Assembly (NCBI GenBank): GCA_964020155.1
Contig: OZ026557.1
Location: 3,432,501-3,496,500 of the forward strand
Source: Chondrilla cf. caribensis
Lineage: Eukaryota > Porifera > Demospongiae > Chondrillida > Chondrillidae
Length of the DNA: 64,000 bases
Reading direction: 5' to 3'
Positions within the stretch are counted from its first letter, which is position 1. The number at the start of each line of letters is the position of its first letter. Made by a program: the position numbers and the translations under genes. The notes beneath the pieces are model-generated. The model saw only the letters and a program-made list of their open reading frames with translations. It had not been told where the DNA came from and made no database searches. Shown here one piece after another: positions 12,726 through 25,012 of this stretch.

Positions 12726-13165
12726 TGTATAGACTCCCCCCATACATTTATAGACTCCCCTTGTACGTACATGTATAGACTCCCCCTGTACATGTATAGA
12801 CTCCCCTTGTACATGTATAGACTCCCCTTGTACATGTATAGACTCCCCTGTACATGTATAGACTCCCCTGTACATGTATAGACACCCCTTGTACATGTAT
12901 AGACTCCCCCTGTACATGTATAGACTCCCCTTGTATGTACATGTATAGACTCCCCTTGTACGTATGTACATGTACAGACACCCCTTGTACATGTATAGAC
13001 TCCCCTTGTACATGTATAGACTCCCCTGTACATGTATAGACTCCCCTGTACATGTATAGACTCCCCTTGTACATGTATAGACTCCTCCAGTACATGTATA
13101 GACTCCCCCCTGTACATGTACGTATAGACTTTCCTTGTATGTACATGTATAGACCCCCCCCGTAC
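12726..13165. repeat. 20-bp minisatellite, second array
   Basis: Same unit as at 11862-12285, about 20 copies, with the same TTGT/CTGT variants. Confidence 0.93.
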
Positions 13166-13275
13166 ATGTACCGCTAGTACAGTGTGCGTAGGTTCCATTG
13201 TTTTGGTGCAAGGATTCCCTGTGAGGGTCACGATGATACCCACCTCCACGGACACAGTACAGTGTGATATGTGCT

Positions 13276-13714
13276 TAGCGCACAGTACATCACAGACACA
13301 CGTCCTACCCAAGTAAGAGAGAGGCCCGGGAATGAAGGAAGTGTAATACAATGGTTTTACCATTCAACTTCACCATGAAGTGTTGGCCTGAAAGATGCCA
13401 TATATCACAGACAGCTAACTACACAGAGTAAAATTATGGCTTCTAGAACCCTTGGGTATGTTGAATTGTTCCAATGTTACAAATGAACTCTGGGATACCT
13501 CAACCAGTCACATTCTACATACACCAAACCCTTATTAGGTAGGAACTATCCAAAATGTACGTACCTACCTGAGCAATGCACAAAAATGATTCCCTTCAGG
13601 ACAAAGATACGATATTTCATGTGGACATGCATGCGTGTGGGCATAAATATTGCTGTTGCTAGGTTATTGCAATGGAAGTACAATTACATGGACGTATCAT
13701 AAACCGGTGCTGTA
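13276..13714. other. No gene seen
   Basis: Ordinary spacer with no recognised feature. Confidence 0.5.
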
Positions 13715-13880
13715 GGCGTAGGTGGTCTCTATGTAGAGGTGGTCTCTGTGTAGAGGTTGTCTTTATGTAGAGGTGATCTCTATGTAGAGGTGGTCTCTAT
13801 GTAGAGGTGGTCTCTATGTAGAGGTGGTCTCTATGTAGAGGTGGTCTCTATCTAAAGTGGCCTTTATGTAGAGGTGAGTA
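13715..13880. repeat. 17-bp minisatellite, copy 1 of 3
   Basis: Units of AGAGGTGGTCTCTATGT, about nine. The same unit is found at 19818-19995 and 24054-24330, each time in the spacer upstream of a paralogue of the cysteine-rich gene family. Confidence 0.92.
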
Positions 13881-13919
13881 GAGACTCTTCTGTACTCGCA
13901 ATCTAGTGTATGTGACACA

Positions 13920-15640
13920 ATTCTCTGTAATACAAACATGGAATGCCCGTTATCTCAAACTTCCATAGCAATACTTCCTGGTTCGGTATCAATAATCACA
14001 TAAGACATTCGGTATCAATAATATGAAGACATACCTGGTGAACTGTGGTGCAAATTCACCAAGAATTGATAACACCACCCAAGGTTTACATGGGAAAATA
14101 TTTCCAACTTCCTAATAACTCCTTGTCACTTTCATGGTTCATCATGTGTACAGGTCTACCTTGCCTGTAAACGAACACACAGCTATGTTGTTGCTATGTC
14201 ATCCAGTACGTCTTACACAACCAAACAAATTACATATGTACTTACATTACAAATGTCATTGAAACAACAGGAAAACTTCCACCTATTCCTTAATACGTGG
14301 ATCAACAAGTTCAACAATTCTTCCAATCATGCTGAAAACACATGTGATAGTACTGACCTGGAAAAATGGTAACCATCATAAAAACCATCATAACGTGTGG
14401 ATGTGTGGGGAGGAGTCATCAATCTGTTAGCCAACCCTGCTACGTACATAGCTGTTAGCCAGGAAATTTTCAAACAAGATGGACAATAGCAAAGAATTTC
14501 TCTATTTACATAGGTTAATCGACAACACCACAAAGGGTTAATTGCTTCCTTAAAAACTTAATTCTTATCAGACCTCAATCCCCACAGGGTGAATAAAAGC
14601 ACAAGATGATACTCAAAGGTGAGCTCCCAAGGCACACAAGGGTCAATGAGGAGGAGTCTGCCAACTATACACTTTGATATGAGAATTATTTCAATTGCAT
14701 AATTTCTGCAACACTGCTGGCACTGCTGGCACTGGGGCTACTTAATCGTAAAGGCAAATGACTCTAGGGTACAGGTATCTTGTTGTAGCAAGTTGTAGCA
14801 ATGTAAGATTTACCGATTGTCTTAAGCCCAGCAATTCACTGTTACTACAAACCTAACATCACTGCAGTAGAAGGAGGAACATTCTACTGCTCTAACAATT
14901 CCATCCCGTCTGACTATCACAGGATATAATAAGTTATACAATATATTATGACTTCATTTGGGGGGGGGGGGGGGGGTATTCACCCTCCTGGTCCAAATTC
15001 CACACCACCCAGGCAAAATCAAATTCACTCACTAAAATTTTCACTGTGCAGTATAGGAGGGCCTATTAACAATGAGCACATAGGACAGACATTGCGGCAG
15101 TGGGTATATAACCGGGAAACTCTTGACCTATCACGTAGCAGTGAAATAGATTGAAACGGATTGAAACTGAGGTTAAAATGCGAGACGTTTCGACCGTGAA
15201 GGTCTTCGTCAATTACAATACACATAGGAACTAGCCAATTTGGTCCACTGTAGACGAGTTGTCCACTCTTCCATTGTCAAAGTTCAATACCACTACAGGA
15301 AACTCTATTTCAGGTGCCACAAAAGTGTCCTTTGTAGGGAGGTGAATTCTACATGTCTATGTTCTTTAGTAAGAGGGGTTCTTTACCAGTGGTTTGACTG
15401 TACTGGAGACCTAGTGAGGTCAATACATACAGTGAAGATCCAGATAGGCAACTCCAAACCACATCACCATGCTCATTGTACCCAGTAGCCTGCAGGCGGA
15501 ACTCTATAGGTTAACTGTCCATATCAATAAGTTACATCATAGCCAGAAACCCAATCAGCATTGCATCACAAAGGCTAAATGTCAATTATCAATTTGAATT
15601 TTAGTGATTTCTTGTGGATCCTGGTAGTATTCCACTACAG
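13920..15640. repeat. Intergenic segmental duplication upstream of paralogue A
   Basis: Long stretches match 20040-21950, the spacer upstream of paralogue B, for example the block around 14105-14345 versus 20385-20640. The duplication therefore included the upstream DNA as well as the gene. A diverged copy of the MITE family (15225-15405) and a G-run (14961-14976) lie within. No separate gene was seen. Confidence 0.75.
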
Positions 15641-15648
15641 ACGTTGGG

Positions 15649-15657
15649 TATATATAA
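15649..15657 (+). promoter_or_regulatory. TATA box of paralogue A
   Basis: TATATATAAGG lies 92 bases before the ATG. Paralogues B and D have TATATAAGG at the same distance. The sequence from here to the ATG is strongly conserved among A, B, C and D. Confidence 0.75.
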
Positions 15658-15740
15658 GGCCGCTGTGACTGGCTAGTTCACAAGGTATCACCAAAGACAC
15701 TGATTGTACTACCATTTGAGAAGAGTATTCCGGTATCAAG

Positions 15741-18700
15741 ATGACAAGGACTCTAAGTGTGGTTGGATGCACTCTACTGGTCCTGTTTGGTGAGTTGAGC
15801 TGATTTTCTCCAGTTCTGATCATAACCAAGTAATTCGAGCTGAAAACCTCGTGGGGCTGCCACCCTTGCACTCGAATCACCTGGGTGTCTCTTATGACTT
15901 AGAAGAACCTTCGCTGAAGCTATTCAGTACATAGATGTTGTTGCATTTGAATTCCAGCCCAATTTCCAATACTTGGTGTTTTGAAATCGCCCATCTTTTT
16001 TGTCCAACATAAATTATAATATAATATGCCTATCCAAGGGTTCTTATAGAAATGCTATCAGTCTTTGTTATGGGTGGTAGCTTATAATGCATATGGAACG
16101 TCCCTCTTGGCCGATCATGGAAAGACGTGCCATACAGGTGGTTTACCCACCCTAAGGCACAACGAGATTTGGACTCAACTGCGGTTCTTCTCCCTGAGGC
16201 TTGCACTGGCATGTCTGTTGAACCACATCTTTAAGCACTAGATAATAAGGAATTCACTCCACGCTCAACCAGTAGAGAAGACAAAGCTAGGTTAGACATA
16301 CGTAAGAGCCAGTGATTTCTGGGTGAAGGGAAGGGAGGCCATTGTTGACGTAAGGGTATGCTACCAGTTGCCCCCCCTATCGCTAGACAAAGCTAAGTGC
16401 CAACTATAAGCTTAATGAAACGACAAGAAGAGATGTTATGGACAATGAGTTGGAGAGGTTGAAAGAGAATCATTTACCCCTTATCTTATCAACTTGAGGA
16501 ATGGCCAAAGAAAGCACAATTGTTTTCAAGAGGATTGCGGACATTCTTGCAGAGAAGAATAATAATATTATGCATTTCTTCAAGATTATGTGCGATTCGT
16601 TGCAAGATTTCTTTTGACCTTGTTCGATCTGCTGTTTGTGCGATTAGAGGATCCAGATCACAACCATTCTACCCTTTATTATCTGATTTCTCATGTATAT
16701 ATGCATGTTGAAACCCAGACATAGTCGGCCGACTTTTGAAGTATTAAATGCACAGCAACCCCTAATAAAAAAGAGGAGGCGTGTGTTTACTGTGCATTAA
16801 TGTGTGATCTTCACTTCAAATGCAGTGTCCATTGAAGGATTTTCAATCCCAAGACCAAGTATCCCAAGGGTCCCAAGTATCCCAAGAGTCCCAAGTATCC
16901 CACGAGTCCCAACTATCCCAAGTATCCCAAGAGTCCCAAATATCCCAAGGGTCCCAAGTATCCCAAGAGTCCCAAGTATCCCAAGAGTCCCAAGTATCCC
17001 AAGAGTCCCAAGTATCCCAAGAGTCCCAAGTATCCCAAGTATCCCAAGAGTCCCAAATATCCCAAGGGTCCCAAGTATCCCAAGAGTCCCAAGTATCCCA
17101 AGAGTTCCAACTATCCCAAGGGTCCCAACTATCCCAACAACCCCAAGCATCCCAAGCATCCCCGAGATCCCAAGCATCCCAGATGTCCCCGAAATCCCAA
17201 GCATCCCAAGCATCCCGGGCTTCAATTTCACAAACAACACTAATTTGCTGTAAGTTCCCATACATGTCGTGTGCAGTACCATGAATGTACAGACTACATA
17301 CCTATGTATGTACTCTGTGCTAAAGTGGAGACATATTTCATTCCAACAATTACTTTTGTACACAGAGGGTGTGGTTCTTACACTGGTACCAAGTGCAGGG
17401 ATTTGTTTGCATCTCCACTGATTCTAGCACCATCGATAAGCAGTCCTGTGATCGATGCATCGATAACAGGACTTGTGACTGCAATAAGGCAAGGAATGGG
17501 AAGTGCCTTCACTGCTCAATGTCGGGATCTGGTTACTGATATCCAGTGTATTGCATTTCTGACTCCTTGTATGGACAGAGTGTGGTGTTCTGATCTGTCA
17601 CTGAACGACCTCCAACAAAGGGTTCGTGAATCATGCCAGTGTCCCAGTAATTCACCACAATGTGAACAGTTTGTGAGCGGTTTCTCAGAGACAGTTGGCA
17701 ACCTGACAACGTACTATAAGACTGACCAAGCTCCGTCAAACGCAACATGTCAAGTAGTAAATTTAGGTGAGGTCTCTACACACACACATGTATGTATCAT
17801 ACACACTGCATATGCTGCGCATGTACTAGCATAGTACATCCAGATGTCCTGTCAGGGAAGTTGAGGACATATTTTAGACAGTGCATTGTGGCTACATTGA
17901 CATACAATGAATTTTTGAAAATTGGCCACAATGCATTTTGACAAAGTACAATGGATTAAGGAGCTCGGCAGATAAGCTGAATAATCATTACTATTTGTAC
18001 ATTATATTGGCACGGGGAAATCAGGTGGATAAAAAGGTTTGGTAGATAAAGCAGTAGTAATTTACCAGGAATTGACTGTGAGCCAATTTAGCCATATCAA
18101 GTTCAACTGCTCAACAAGTTTAATACACTAGCTGCTAGTAACACAAGCATAGTCATTTATATACTCCAGCCATGTGGTGATCTATTATTTCATTCTTACC
18201 ACAGGTGACTCTCCCACATCAGAAGCAACTACCGTCGTCCCAACCACTACCAGCGTCCCAACCATCAACTTCATCCCAACCTCTACCAGCGTCCCAACCA
18301 CTACCAGCGCCCCAACCACTACCAGCGCCCCAACCACTACCAGCGTCCCAACCACTACCAGTGTCCCAACCACTACCAGCATTCCAACCACTACCAGCGT
18401 CCCAACCATTAACATCATCCCAACCACTACCAGTGTCCCAACCACTACCAGCGTCCCAACCACTACCAGCGTCCCAACCACTACCAGCATTCAAACCACT
18501 GCCAGCGTCCCAACCACTACCAGCGTCCCAACCACTACCAGCATTCCAACCACTACCAGTGTTCCAACCTCTACCAGTGTCCCAACCACTACCAGTGTTC
18601 CAACCTCTACCAGTGTTCCAGGTGAGATCTCTGATCACATACATATTATGTATGTATCATACACACTGCATATGCTGCGCATGTACTAGCATAGCAGATC

Positions 18701-19131
18701 CAGATATCCAGTCAGAGAAGTATAGGGTATATGCATGTCAGACAGTGCATTATGGCTACATTGACATACAATGAATTTTCATCAATCTGCCACAATTATA
18801 AGTACGTACATTATCAAAGAGTATGAAGGATAAACAGGTTTGGAGGATCAATTGGATAATCATTAGTATTTGTATTTTATAGTGGTACTGGGAAATTGGG
18901 TGGATAAAAAGGTCTGGTAGGTGAAACGGTGGTGGATTATTCACTGCCAGCCAACTTCTGCTAGTGATAAAAGCATAGTCATTTATATACTCCTACCATG
19001 TGGTGATCTAATATTACATTCCTTCCACAGGTGACTCTCCCACATCAGGAGCAAGCAGCAACACAGGGGTGACACTGATTGGGAGCTTGATAACCACCAT
19101 CCTGGTCACCATTGGAGTGATCGTGTTGTAA
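15741..19131 (+). CDS. Paralogue A: GPI-type Frizzled-like CRD protein with two stalks
   Basis: Five exons: 15741-15789, 16826-17249, 17366-17766, 18205-18621 and 19031-19131, with phases 1, 2, 1, 1, giving 463 residues. Order: signal peptide (MTRTLSVVGCTLLVLFG); about 130 residues of 6-residue repeats of the type IPRVPS; a cysteine-rich domain; about 130 residues of Thr/Ser/Pro mucin repeats (VPTTTS); and a tail with SGASSNT plus about 20 hydrophobic residues ending at the stop. The domain holds ten cysteines in the order C-G-x-Y-x-G-x2-C ... QC ... QC ... PC ... RVWC ... SCQC ... C ... NATC. This resembles Frizzled/ROR-type CRDs in cysteine number and in the C-x-x-Y-x-G start, so a surface ligand-binding role is inferred. 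N-glycosylation sites NFT, NLT and NAT are present. A folate-receptor-like fold is an alternative. Confidence 0.75.
15826..16025 (-). repeat. Dispersed repeat core in intron 1 of paralogue A
   Basis: A minus-strand copy of the repeat family also seen at 9735, 25096, 28010, 30535, 50435 and 60815. It starts 36 bases after the exon 1 donor, the same place as in paralogue C, so the insertion predates that duplication. Confidence 0.75.
16846..17220 (+). repeat. 18-bp coding minisatellite (Ile-Pro repeats)
   Basis: Units near ATCCCAAGAGTCCCAAGT inside exon 2 of paralogue A, about 20 copies, all kept in frame. The last few units change to GAGATCCCAAGCATCCCA, the form that fills paralogue B. Confidence 0.92.
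18240..18620 (+). repeat. 18-bp coding minisatellite (mucin repeats)
   Basis: Units near CCAACCACTACCAGCGTC in exon 4 of paralogue A, about 21 copies. They code PTTTSV with Ser/Thr acceptor sites for O-glycans. The same unit fills 26266-26525 of paralogue C. Confidence 0.93.
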
Positions 19132-19274
19132 AACACAACAGTACAACACAGCCTTATCACAGAACAGTGTGAATGTATTTAATGCACAGATACACCACAC
19201 TCTAGGACATATACATACACTACAAAAGTTCATTTGTGCAGTGTTCAACAACATACTCAATTTATACTCAAGTT

Positions 19275-19280
19275 AATAAA
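19275..19280 (+). terminator. Polyadenylation signal of paralogue A
   Basis: AATAAA 144 bases after the stop codon. The matching position in paralogue B (23846-23851) reads ATTAAA. Confidence 0.6.
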
Positions 19281-19817
19281 TCACATGTATATATGTATGT
19301 ACGCACACATTTTGTATAATAATATCATTATTATTTTCATTTTCTGATATTTTACACTTGTCGGATAAATACGTATATTATAATTCCTATGTAATACATG
19401 TATTTGTGTCGTGGTAGACAGGTAGATGAAAGGAAAACGGTGGTTCATAAAACCTCTACAGCACACTTGCAGTTACCAATACAGCACACTTGCAATCAAG
19501 TCATTAATAGTGCATCACCCTTCCCATTAACTGATTAGACCAATTTTCTGTCACCAACAACATCAGCAACAGTGAACAATGGAGCAATAACAAAATTGCC
19601 ATCCCATGACACAAGCTAGTTATGTCCCTTCCACATGGGATGTACATCTATACAGTCACACTTACAATCAATCACCTCAGACTAACTCCCTCAGTAATTA
19701 ATTGAAAGTGTGACTACGCACAGATGCCCCTGTACGTGTACCACTAGTACAGTGTACATAGATTCCATTTTGTTCTGGTGATCAAAGATATCCTGTGATG
19801 GTTAGGATGATGATGGC
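19281..19817. other. Spacer after paralogue A
   Basis: No gene seen. A diverged copy of the 12278-12385 block lies at about 19730-19800. Confidence 0.5.
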
Positions 19818-19995
19818 CTCTGTGTAGAGGTGCTCTCTGTAGAGGCGGTCTCTATGCAGAGGTGGTCTGTATCTAGAGGTGGTCTCTTGTAGAGGTGGTC
19901 TCAATGTAGAGGTGGTCTGTATCTAGAGTTGGTACGTCTCTATACAGAGGTGGTCTTTATGTAGAGGTGAACCTCATATATAGAGGAGACCTTTA
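19818..19995. repeat. 17-bp minisatellite, copy 2 of 3
   Basis: AGAGGTGGTCTCTATGT units, more degenerate than the other two arrays. Confidence 0.88.
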
Positions 19996-20039
19996 TGTAG
20001 TGGTGAATACAGACTCTTCTGTACTCACAAACTAATGTA

Positions 20040-21540
20040 CGTACATGTGACACAATTTGCCGTAATATGAACAAAGAATGCCTTTTATCTCAGACATCCA
20101 CTGCCTACCCCACTTCCTAGTTTGGAATCAACAATAATATGAAGACATACCTGGTGGAGTGTGGTGCAATTGAACCAAAAATCAGTAACACCTCCTAAGG
20201 TTTACACAAAAAGGATGTTAACTTCCTAATACTAACTTGGAATGCTCGTTATCTCAGACATCCATAGCCCTACTTCCTGGTTCGGTATGAACAATCACAT
20301 GAAGACACACCTGGTGAACTGTTCATGGTGCAATTTCACCAAAAGAATAACACCTCCCAAGGTTTACATAGGAAAGCATTTTCAACTTCCTAATAACTCC
20401 TTGTCACTTTGATGGTTCATCATGTGTACAGGTCTACCTTGCCTGTAAACGAACACACAGCTATGTTGTTGCCATGGCCATGTCATCCAGTACGTCTTAC
20501 ACAATCAAACAATATGTGTATGTACTTACATTACAAATGTCATTGAAACAACAGGAAAACTTCCATCTATTCCTTAGTATGTGGATCAACAAATTCAACA
20601 ATTCTTCCAATCATGCTGAAAGCACACGCAATAGTACTGACCTAACTGAAGTTAGGCTAAAAGAGCAGTTTTCCCAAACATTCCGAATGGGAAAAATGAG
20701 ACTAACCAACCAACACTGCTTCTGAGAAATGGTCTTTGTATATAAGTTTAGTGGATATGCTCACTTCAGCAAGGGAGTAAGGTTCACTAGTTGTCCTTCA
20801 GGCCTTCAAATTGGTCAGCCATGATGACAGTCACCTTGGAAGACATTTGTGTATGACATCACTACCGAAGGGCTTGTATAAGAAGTTTAGATGTTATAGT
20901 GTAGGTACCTGTCTATGGAGATAACACCAACACACGAGCCTAGTGGTACAGTGCTACACACAAGCTTGTATCAATAGTTCCTTGCTACAAGGCTTGAGGC
21001 CATATCAATTCCAAATCATATCCCTTTGCCCTACCTACCATAATTCAGAAGATTATAATATTTTCAACTTCCCTACATTTTGCAATGCATTTCTGATCCT
21101 TCCAGAATTTGAAAGATGCAAGAATCCTGCCAACAGCACAACCACAAAGGGTTAATTGCTTTCCTTGAAAATTCGATTCTATTCAAACTTCAATCTCCAC
21201 AGGGTGAATTAAACCACAAGATGATACTCAAAGTTGAGTTCCCAAGGGACACAAGGGTCAATGAGGAGGAGTCTACCAACTATACACTTTGATATAAAAA
21301 ATTCTTCTAATTGAACATGTCTCTTCAACAACACTGCTGCCACTGGGGTTACTTTATTGTAAGGGTAATTGATTGTAAGGTACAGAAATCTTCATCAAGT
21401 AAGATTTACCGATTGTATTTATTAGCCCAGCAATTCACTGTTACTACAAACCTAACATCACTGCAGTAGGAGGAGGAATGTTCTACTGCTTTGACAAATC
21501 CATCCCGTCTGTCTATCATTGGATATATAAGTTAGACGAT
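20040..21540. repeat. Intergenic segmental duplication upstream of paralogue B
   Basis: Duplicate of the spacer upstream of paralogue A. It has its own internal duplication: the phrase around CTTCCTAGTTTGGAATCAAC at about 20110 recurs in altered form at about 20275. Small open frames shared with the A spacer are not conserved as proteins. Confidence 0.7.
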
Positions 21541-21541
21541 A

Positions 21542-21742
21542 TACAGTGGAACCTCTCAATAAAGGACACATTGGGACCAGCTTATTTGTCCACTGTAGAG
21601 AGGTTGTCCACTCTTCAGAGGTGAAAAATGTAATAACACTATAGGAACGTTCATTGTTGGGCCTAGGAAACTGTCCTTTGTAGGGAGGCAATATCTATGG
21701 TGTCCTTTTTTGGGAGAGTCCTTTAATAGAGGTTCCACTGTA
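21542..21742. mobile_element. MITE with TACAGTGGAACCTCT ends
   Basis: A 201-base element. The left end reads TACAGTGGAACCTCTCAATA and the right end, reversed, reads TACAGTGGAACCTCTATTAA. It starts and ends with TA. A second full copy is at 27687-27886. Diverged copies are at 15225-15405 and 24500-24690. The TA target and lack of coding fit a Tc1/mariner-type non-autonomous element. Confidence 0.85.
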
Positions 21743-21994
21743 TTATCGTTTCAATCAAGGGGTGAGGGTGGGTGCTGAGGGAGGAGCATGTATTCGCCCA
21801 AATTTCACATCACCATGCTGATTGTACCCTAAAACTCCAGGGGCAACTCTATGGGGTTAACTCTCCACATCAATAGGTTACATCACAAGTTGACATCCCT
21901 TCAGCATTGCACCACAATAGGATAATTTCAATTATAAATTTGAATTTTAGTGATTTCCTGTGGATCCTGGTAGTATTCCACCAGAGACAGTGTG

Positions 21995-22003
21995 TATATA
22001 AGG
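21995..22003 (+). promoter_or_regulatory. TATA box of paralogue B
   Basis: TATATAAGG lies 90 bases before the ATG. It is intact although the gene itself is broken. Confidence 0.7.
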
Positions 22004-22084
22004 CCACAATCATCAGCTAGCATACAACATATCACCAAAGACACTGATTGTACTACCATTTGAGAAGAGCATTCCGGTATCAAG

Positions 22085-23700
22085 ATGATAAGGACTCTCA
22101 GTGTGGTTGGATGCACTCTACTGGTCCTGTTTGGTGAGTTGAGCTGATATTCTCCAGTTCTGATCATAAAAACAAGGAGGCGTGTGTGTACTGTGCATTA
22201 ATGTGTGCTCTTCACTTCAAATGCAGTGTCCATTGAAGGATTCACAACCCCAAAAATCCCAAAAATCCCAGATGTCCCCGAAATCCCAAGCATCCCAAGC
22301 ATCCCCGAGATCCCAAGCATCCCAGATATCCCCGAGATCCCAAGCATCCCCAAAATCCCAAGCATCCCCGAGATCCCAAGCATCCCAGATGTCCCCGAAA
22401 TCCCAAGTATCCCAAGCATCCCGGGCGTCAATTTCACAAACAACACTAATTTGCTGTAAGTTCCCATACATGTCGTGTGCAGTACCATGAATGTACAGAC
22501 TACATACCTATGTATGTACTCTGTACTAAAGTGGAGACATATTTCATTCTAACAATTACTTTTGTACACAGAGGGTGTGGTCCTTACACTGGTACCAAGT
22601 GCAGGGATTTGTTTGCATCTCCACTGATTCTAGCACCATCGATAAGCAGTCCTGTGATCGATGCATCGATAACAGGACTTGTGACAGCAATAAGGCAAGG
22701 AATGGGAAGTGCCTTCACTGCTCAATGTCGGGATCTGGTTACTGATATCAAGTGTATTGCATTTCTGATTCCGTGTATGGACAGAGTGTTTCAGCGGTTT
22801 CTCAGAGACAGTTGGCAACCTGACAACGTACTATAAGACTGACCAAGCTCCATCAAACACAACATGTCAAGTAGTAAATCTAGGTGAGGTCTCTGATCAC
22901 ATACACACAAGTACATATGTACATACGTATCATACACTTGGCATATGCTGTGTGTGTACTAGCATAGCACATCCAGATGTCCAGTGCATTATGGCTACAT
23001 TGACATACACTGAATTCTCACCAAACTGCCACAATAATACGAACATTATCAAAGAGTATAAGGATAAACGAGTTTGGAGGATCAATTGGGTATTCATTTT
23101 TGTTTTTTTTACAGTCTACTGTGTGTTTACAATAACATACATACATGTACATAGTTACTATTGGAAATGCAGCGGCAGTGATGGGAACAATGGGCGGCAC
23201 CACCTCCCCCTTTGATTTCTTTACTTAATTCAATGACTTATTATATATTATTATTATTATTATATTATTGATTACTAGAATTGTGTCCTTATAATAATAA
23301 AGAGATACTAAGTGATTTGATTAAAGCAATAGTAACTATGTACATGTATGTATGTTATTGTAAACACACAGTAGATTGGGTATTCATTAGTATTTGTATT
23401 ATATATTGGTACTGGGAAATTGGGTGGATAAAAAGGTCAGATAGGTGAAACAGTGGTGGATTACCTGTGAGCCTTTTTAGCTACATCAAGTTCACCTGCT
23501 CAGCAAGCTTAATACACTCTGCTGCTAGTGATAAAAGCGTAGTCGTTCATATACAACTACCATGTGGTGATCTATTATTAATTTTCATTCTTTCCACAGG
23601 TGACTCTCCCACATCAGGAGCAAGCAGCAACACAGGGGTAACACTGATTGGGAGCTTGATAACCACCATCCTGGTCACCATTGGAGCGGTCATGTTGTAA
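22085..23700 (+). pseudogene. Paralogue B: CRD gene broken by an 89-base deletion
   Basis: Exon 1 is 22085-22133, exon 2 22227-22455, the CRD exon 22572-22883 and the tail exon 23600-23700. The first two exons and their splice sites match paralogue A. In the CRD exon, 89 bases present in A (from after GGACAGAG to before GCGGTTTCTC) are missing, at about 22787-22793. This removes the WC, SC, QC and following cysteine region and shifts the frame, so translation stops at 22836. No mucin exon is found between the CRD and tail exons. Intron 1 is only 93 bases because the repeat insertion seen in A and C is absent or was deleted. The tail exon is still nearly identical to A. It is either a pseudogene or a gene for a short secreted product. 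An assembly error is possible but less likely for 89 bases. Confidence 0.75.
22884..23599. other. Last intron of paralogue B
   Basis: Contains ATT-rich and TAT-rich low-complexity sequence near 23240-23320. It resembles the last introns of A and C, but there is no mucin exon. Confidence 0.55.
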
Positions 23701-24053
23701 AACACGACGGTACAACACAGCCTTATCAGAGAACAGTGCGAATGTATTTAATTCATAGATACACCACATTCTAGGACATATATACATACACAACAAAAGT
23801 TCATTTGTGCAGTGTTCAACAACATACTCAATTTATACTTAAGTTATTAAATCATGTGTATATACGTATGTATGTATGCACACATTTGATATAATACGTA
23901 ATATTATTAATACTTTCACTTTCTGATATGTTATGGTTGTTGGGTAAATAAATAATATGTAGTATACATATGTACAGATGCCTCCTGTACGTGTACCACT
24001 AGTATAGATTCCATTTCATTCTGGTGATCAAGGACGTTCTGTGACAGTCAGGA

Positions 24054-24330
24054 TGTAGAGGTGGTCTCTATGTAGAGGTGGTCTCTGTGTAGAGGTGGTC
24101 TCTATGTAGAGGTGGTCTCTATGTAGAGGTGGTCTCTATGTAGGGGTGGTCTCAATGTAGAGGTGGTCTCAATGTAGAGGTGGTCTCAATGTAGAGGTGG
24201 TCTCTATGTAGAGGTGGTCTCTATGTAGGGGTGGTCTCAATGTAGAGGTGGTCTCAATGTAGAGGTGGTCTCAATGTAGAGGTGGTCTCTATGTAGAGGT
24301 GGTCTTTATGTAGAGGTGGTCTCTACACAG
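24054..24330. repeat. 17-bp minisatellite, copy 3 of 3
   Basis: About 16 units of AGAGGTGGTCTCTATGT. A higher-order pattern of one AGGGGTGGTCTCAATGT unit followed by several AGAGGTGGTCTCAATGT units occurs twice (24142-24215 and 24227-24290). Confidence 0.93.
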
Positions 24331-24334
24331 GAGA

Positions 24335-24922
24335 GTATTTCCAACTTCCTAATAACTCCTTGTCACTTTGATGGTTCATGTGTACAGGTGTACTTTGCCT
24401 ACAAACAAACACCCAGCTATGTTGCTGCCATGGCGATGTCATCTATTTTCACTGTGCAGTGTAGGAGGGCCTATTAATAATGAGCACATACGTATGTAGG
24501 AACTAGCCAATTTGGTCCACTGTAGACGAATTGTCCACTCTTCTGATGTCAAAATCACTACCACTACAGGAAACTATTTCAGGTGCCACAAAGTGTCCTT
24601 TGTAGGGAGGTGAATTCTACATATCCATGTTCTTTAGTAAGAGGGGTTCTTTACCAGCGGTAGTGGTATCTGGACTGTACTGGAGACCTAGTCAGGTCAA
24701 TACATACAGTGAAAGTGCCTAGAAGGTCCAGATAGCAACTCCATACCACATCACCATGCTCATTGTACCCAGTAGCCTGCAGGGGGAACTTTATGGGGTT
24801 AATTAACTATCCAAATCAATAAGTTACATCATAACCCGCACCACAATGGCTAATTTTAAATTATCAATTTGAATTTTGGTAATTCCCGTGGCTTCCGGTA
24901 GTAGTCTACTACAGACAGTGGG
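24335..24922. repeat. Shortened duplicated spacer upstream of paralogue C
   Basis: Matches parts of the A and B spacers: 24345-24450 resembles 14105-14210, and 24500-24860 resembles 15220-15600, with large deletions between. It includes a diverged copy of the MITE family. Confidence 0.7.
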
Positions 24923-24930
24923 TATAGAAA
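24923..24930 (+). promoter_or_regulatory. Altered TATA box of paralogue C
   Basis: TATAGAAA sits where A, B and D have TATATAAGG, 90 bases before the ATG. The change may weaken the promoter. Confidence 0.5.
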
Positions 24931-25012
24931 GCCACAATCATCAGCTAGTTCACAAGGTATCACCAAAGACACAAATTGTACTACCATTTGAGAAGAGTAT
25001 TCCCGTATCAAG

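Noticed and set aside
11729..13363. Long Tyr/Met/Gly or Cys/Thr/Gly frames on the minus strand
   Set aside because: The 20-base unit has no stop in several frames. No conserved non-repeat part, no splice support.
15635..15880. Minus-strand frame over promoter and exon 1 of paralogue A, also seen at B and C
   Set aside because: Its repetition follows from duplication of the promoter. It crosses the TATA box and exon 1, and part of it is the dispersed repeat.
16797..17363. Gly/Thr/Leu-repeat frame on the minus strand over exon 2 of paralogue A
   Set aside because: Antisense of the Pro-repeat exon, which is bounded by conserved splice sites on the + strand.
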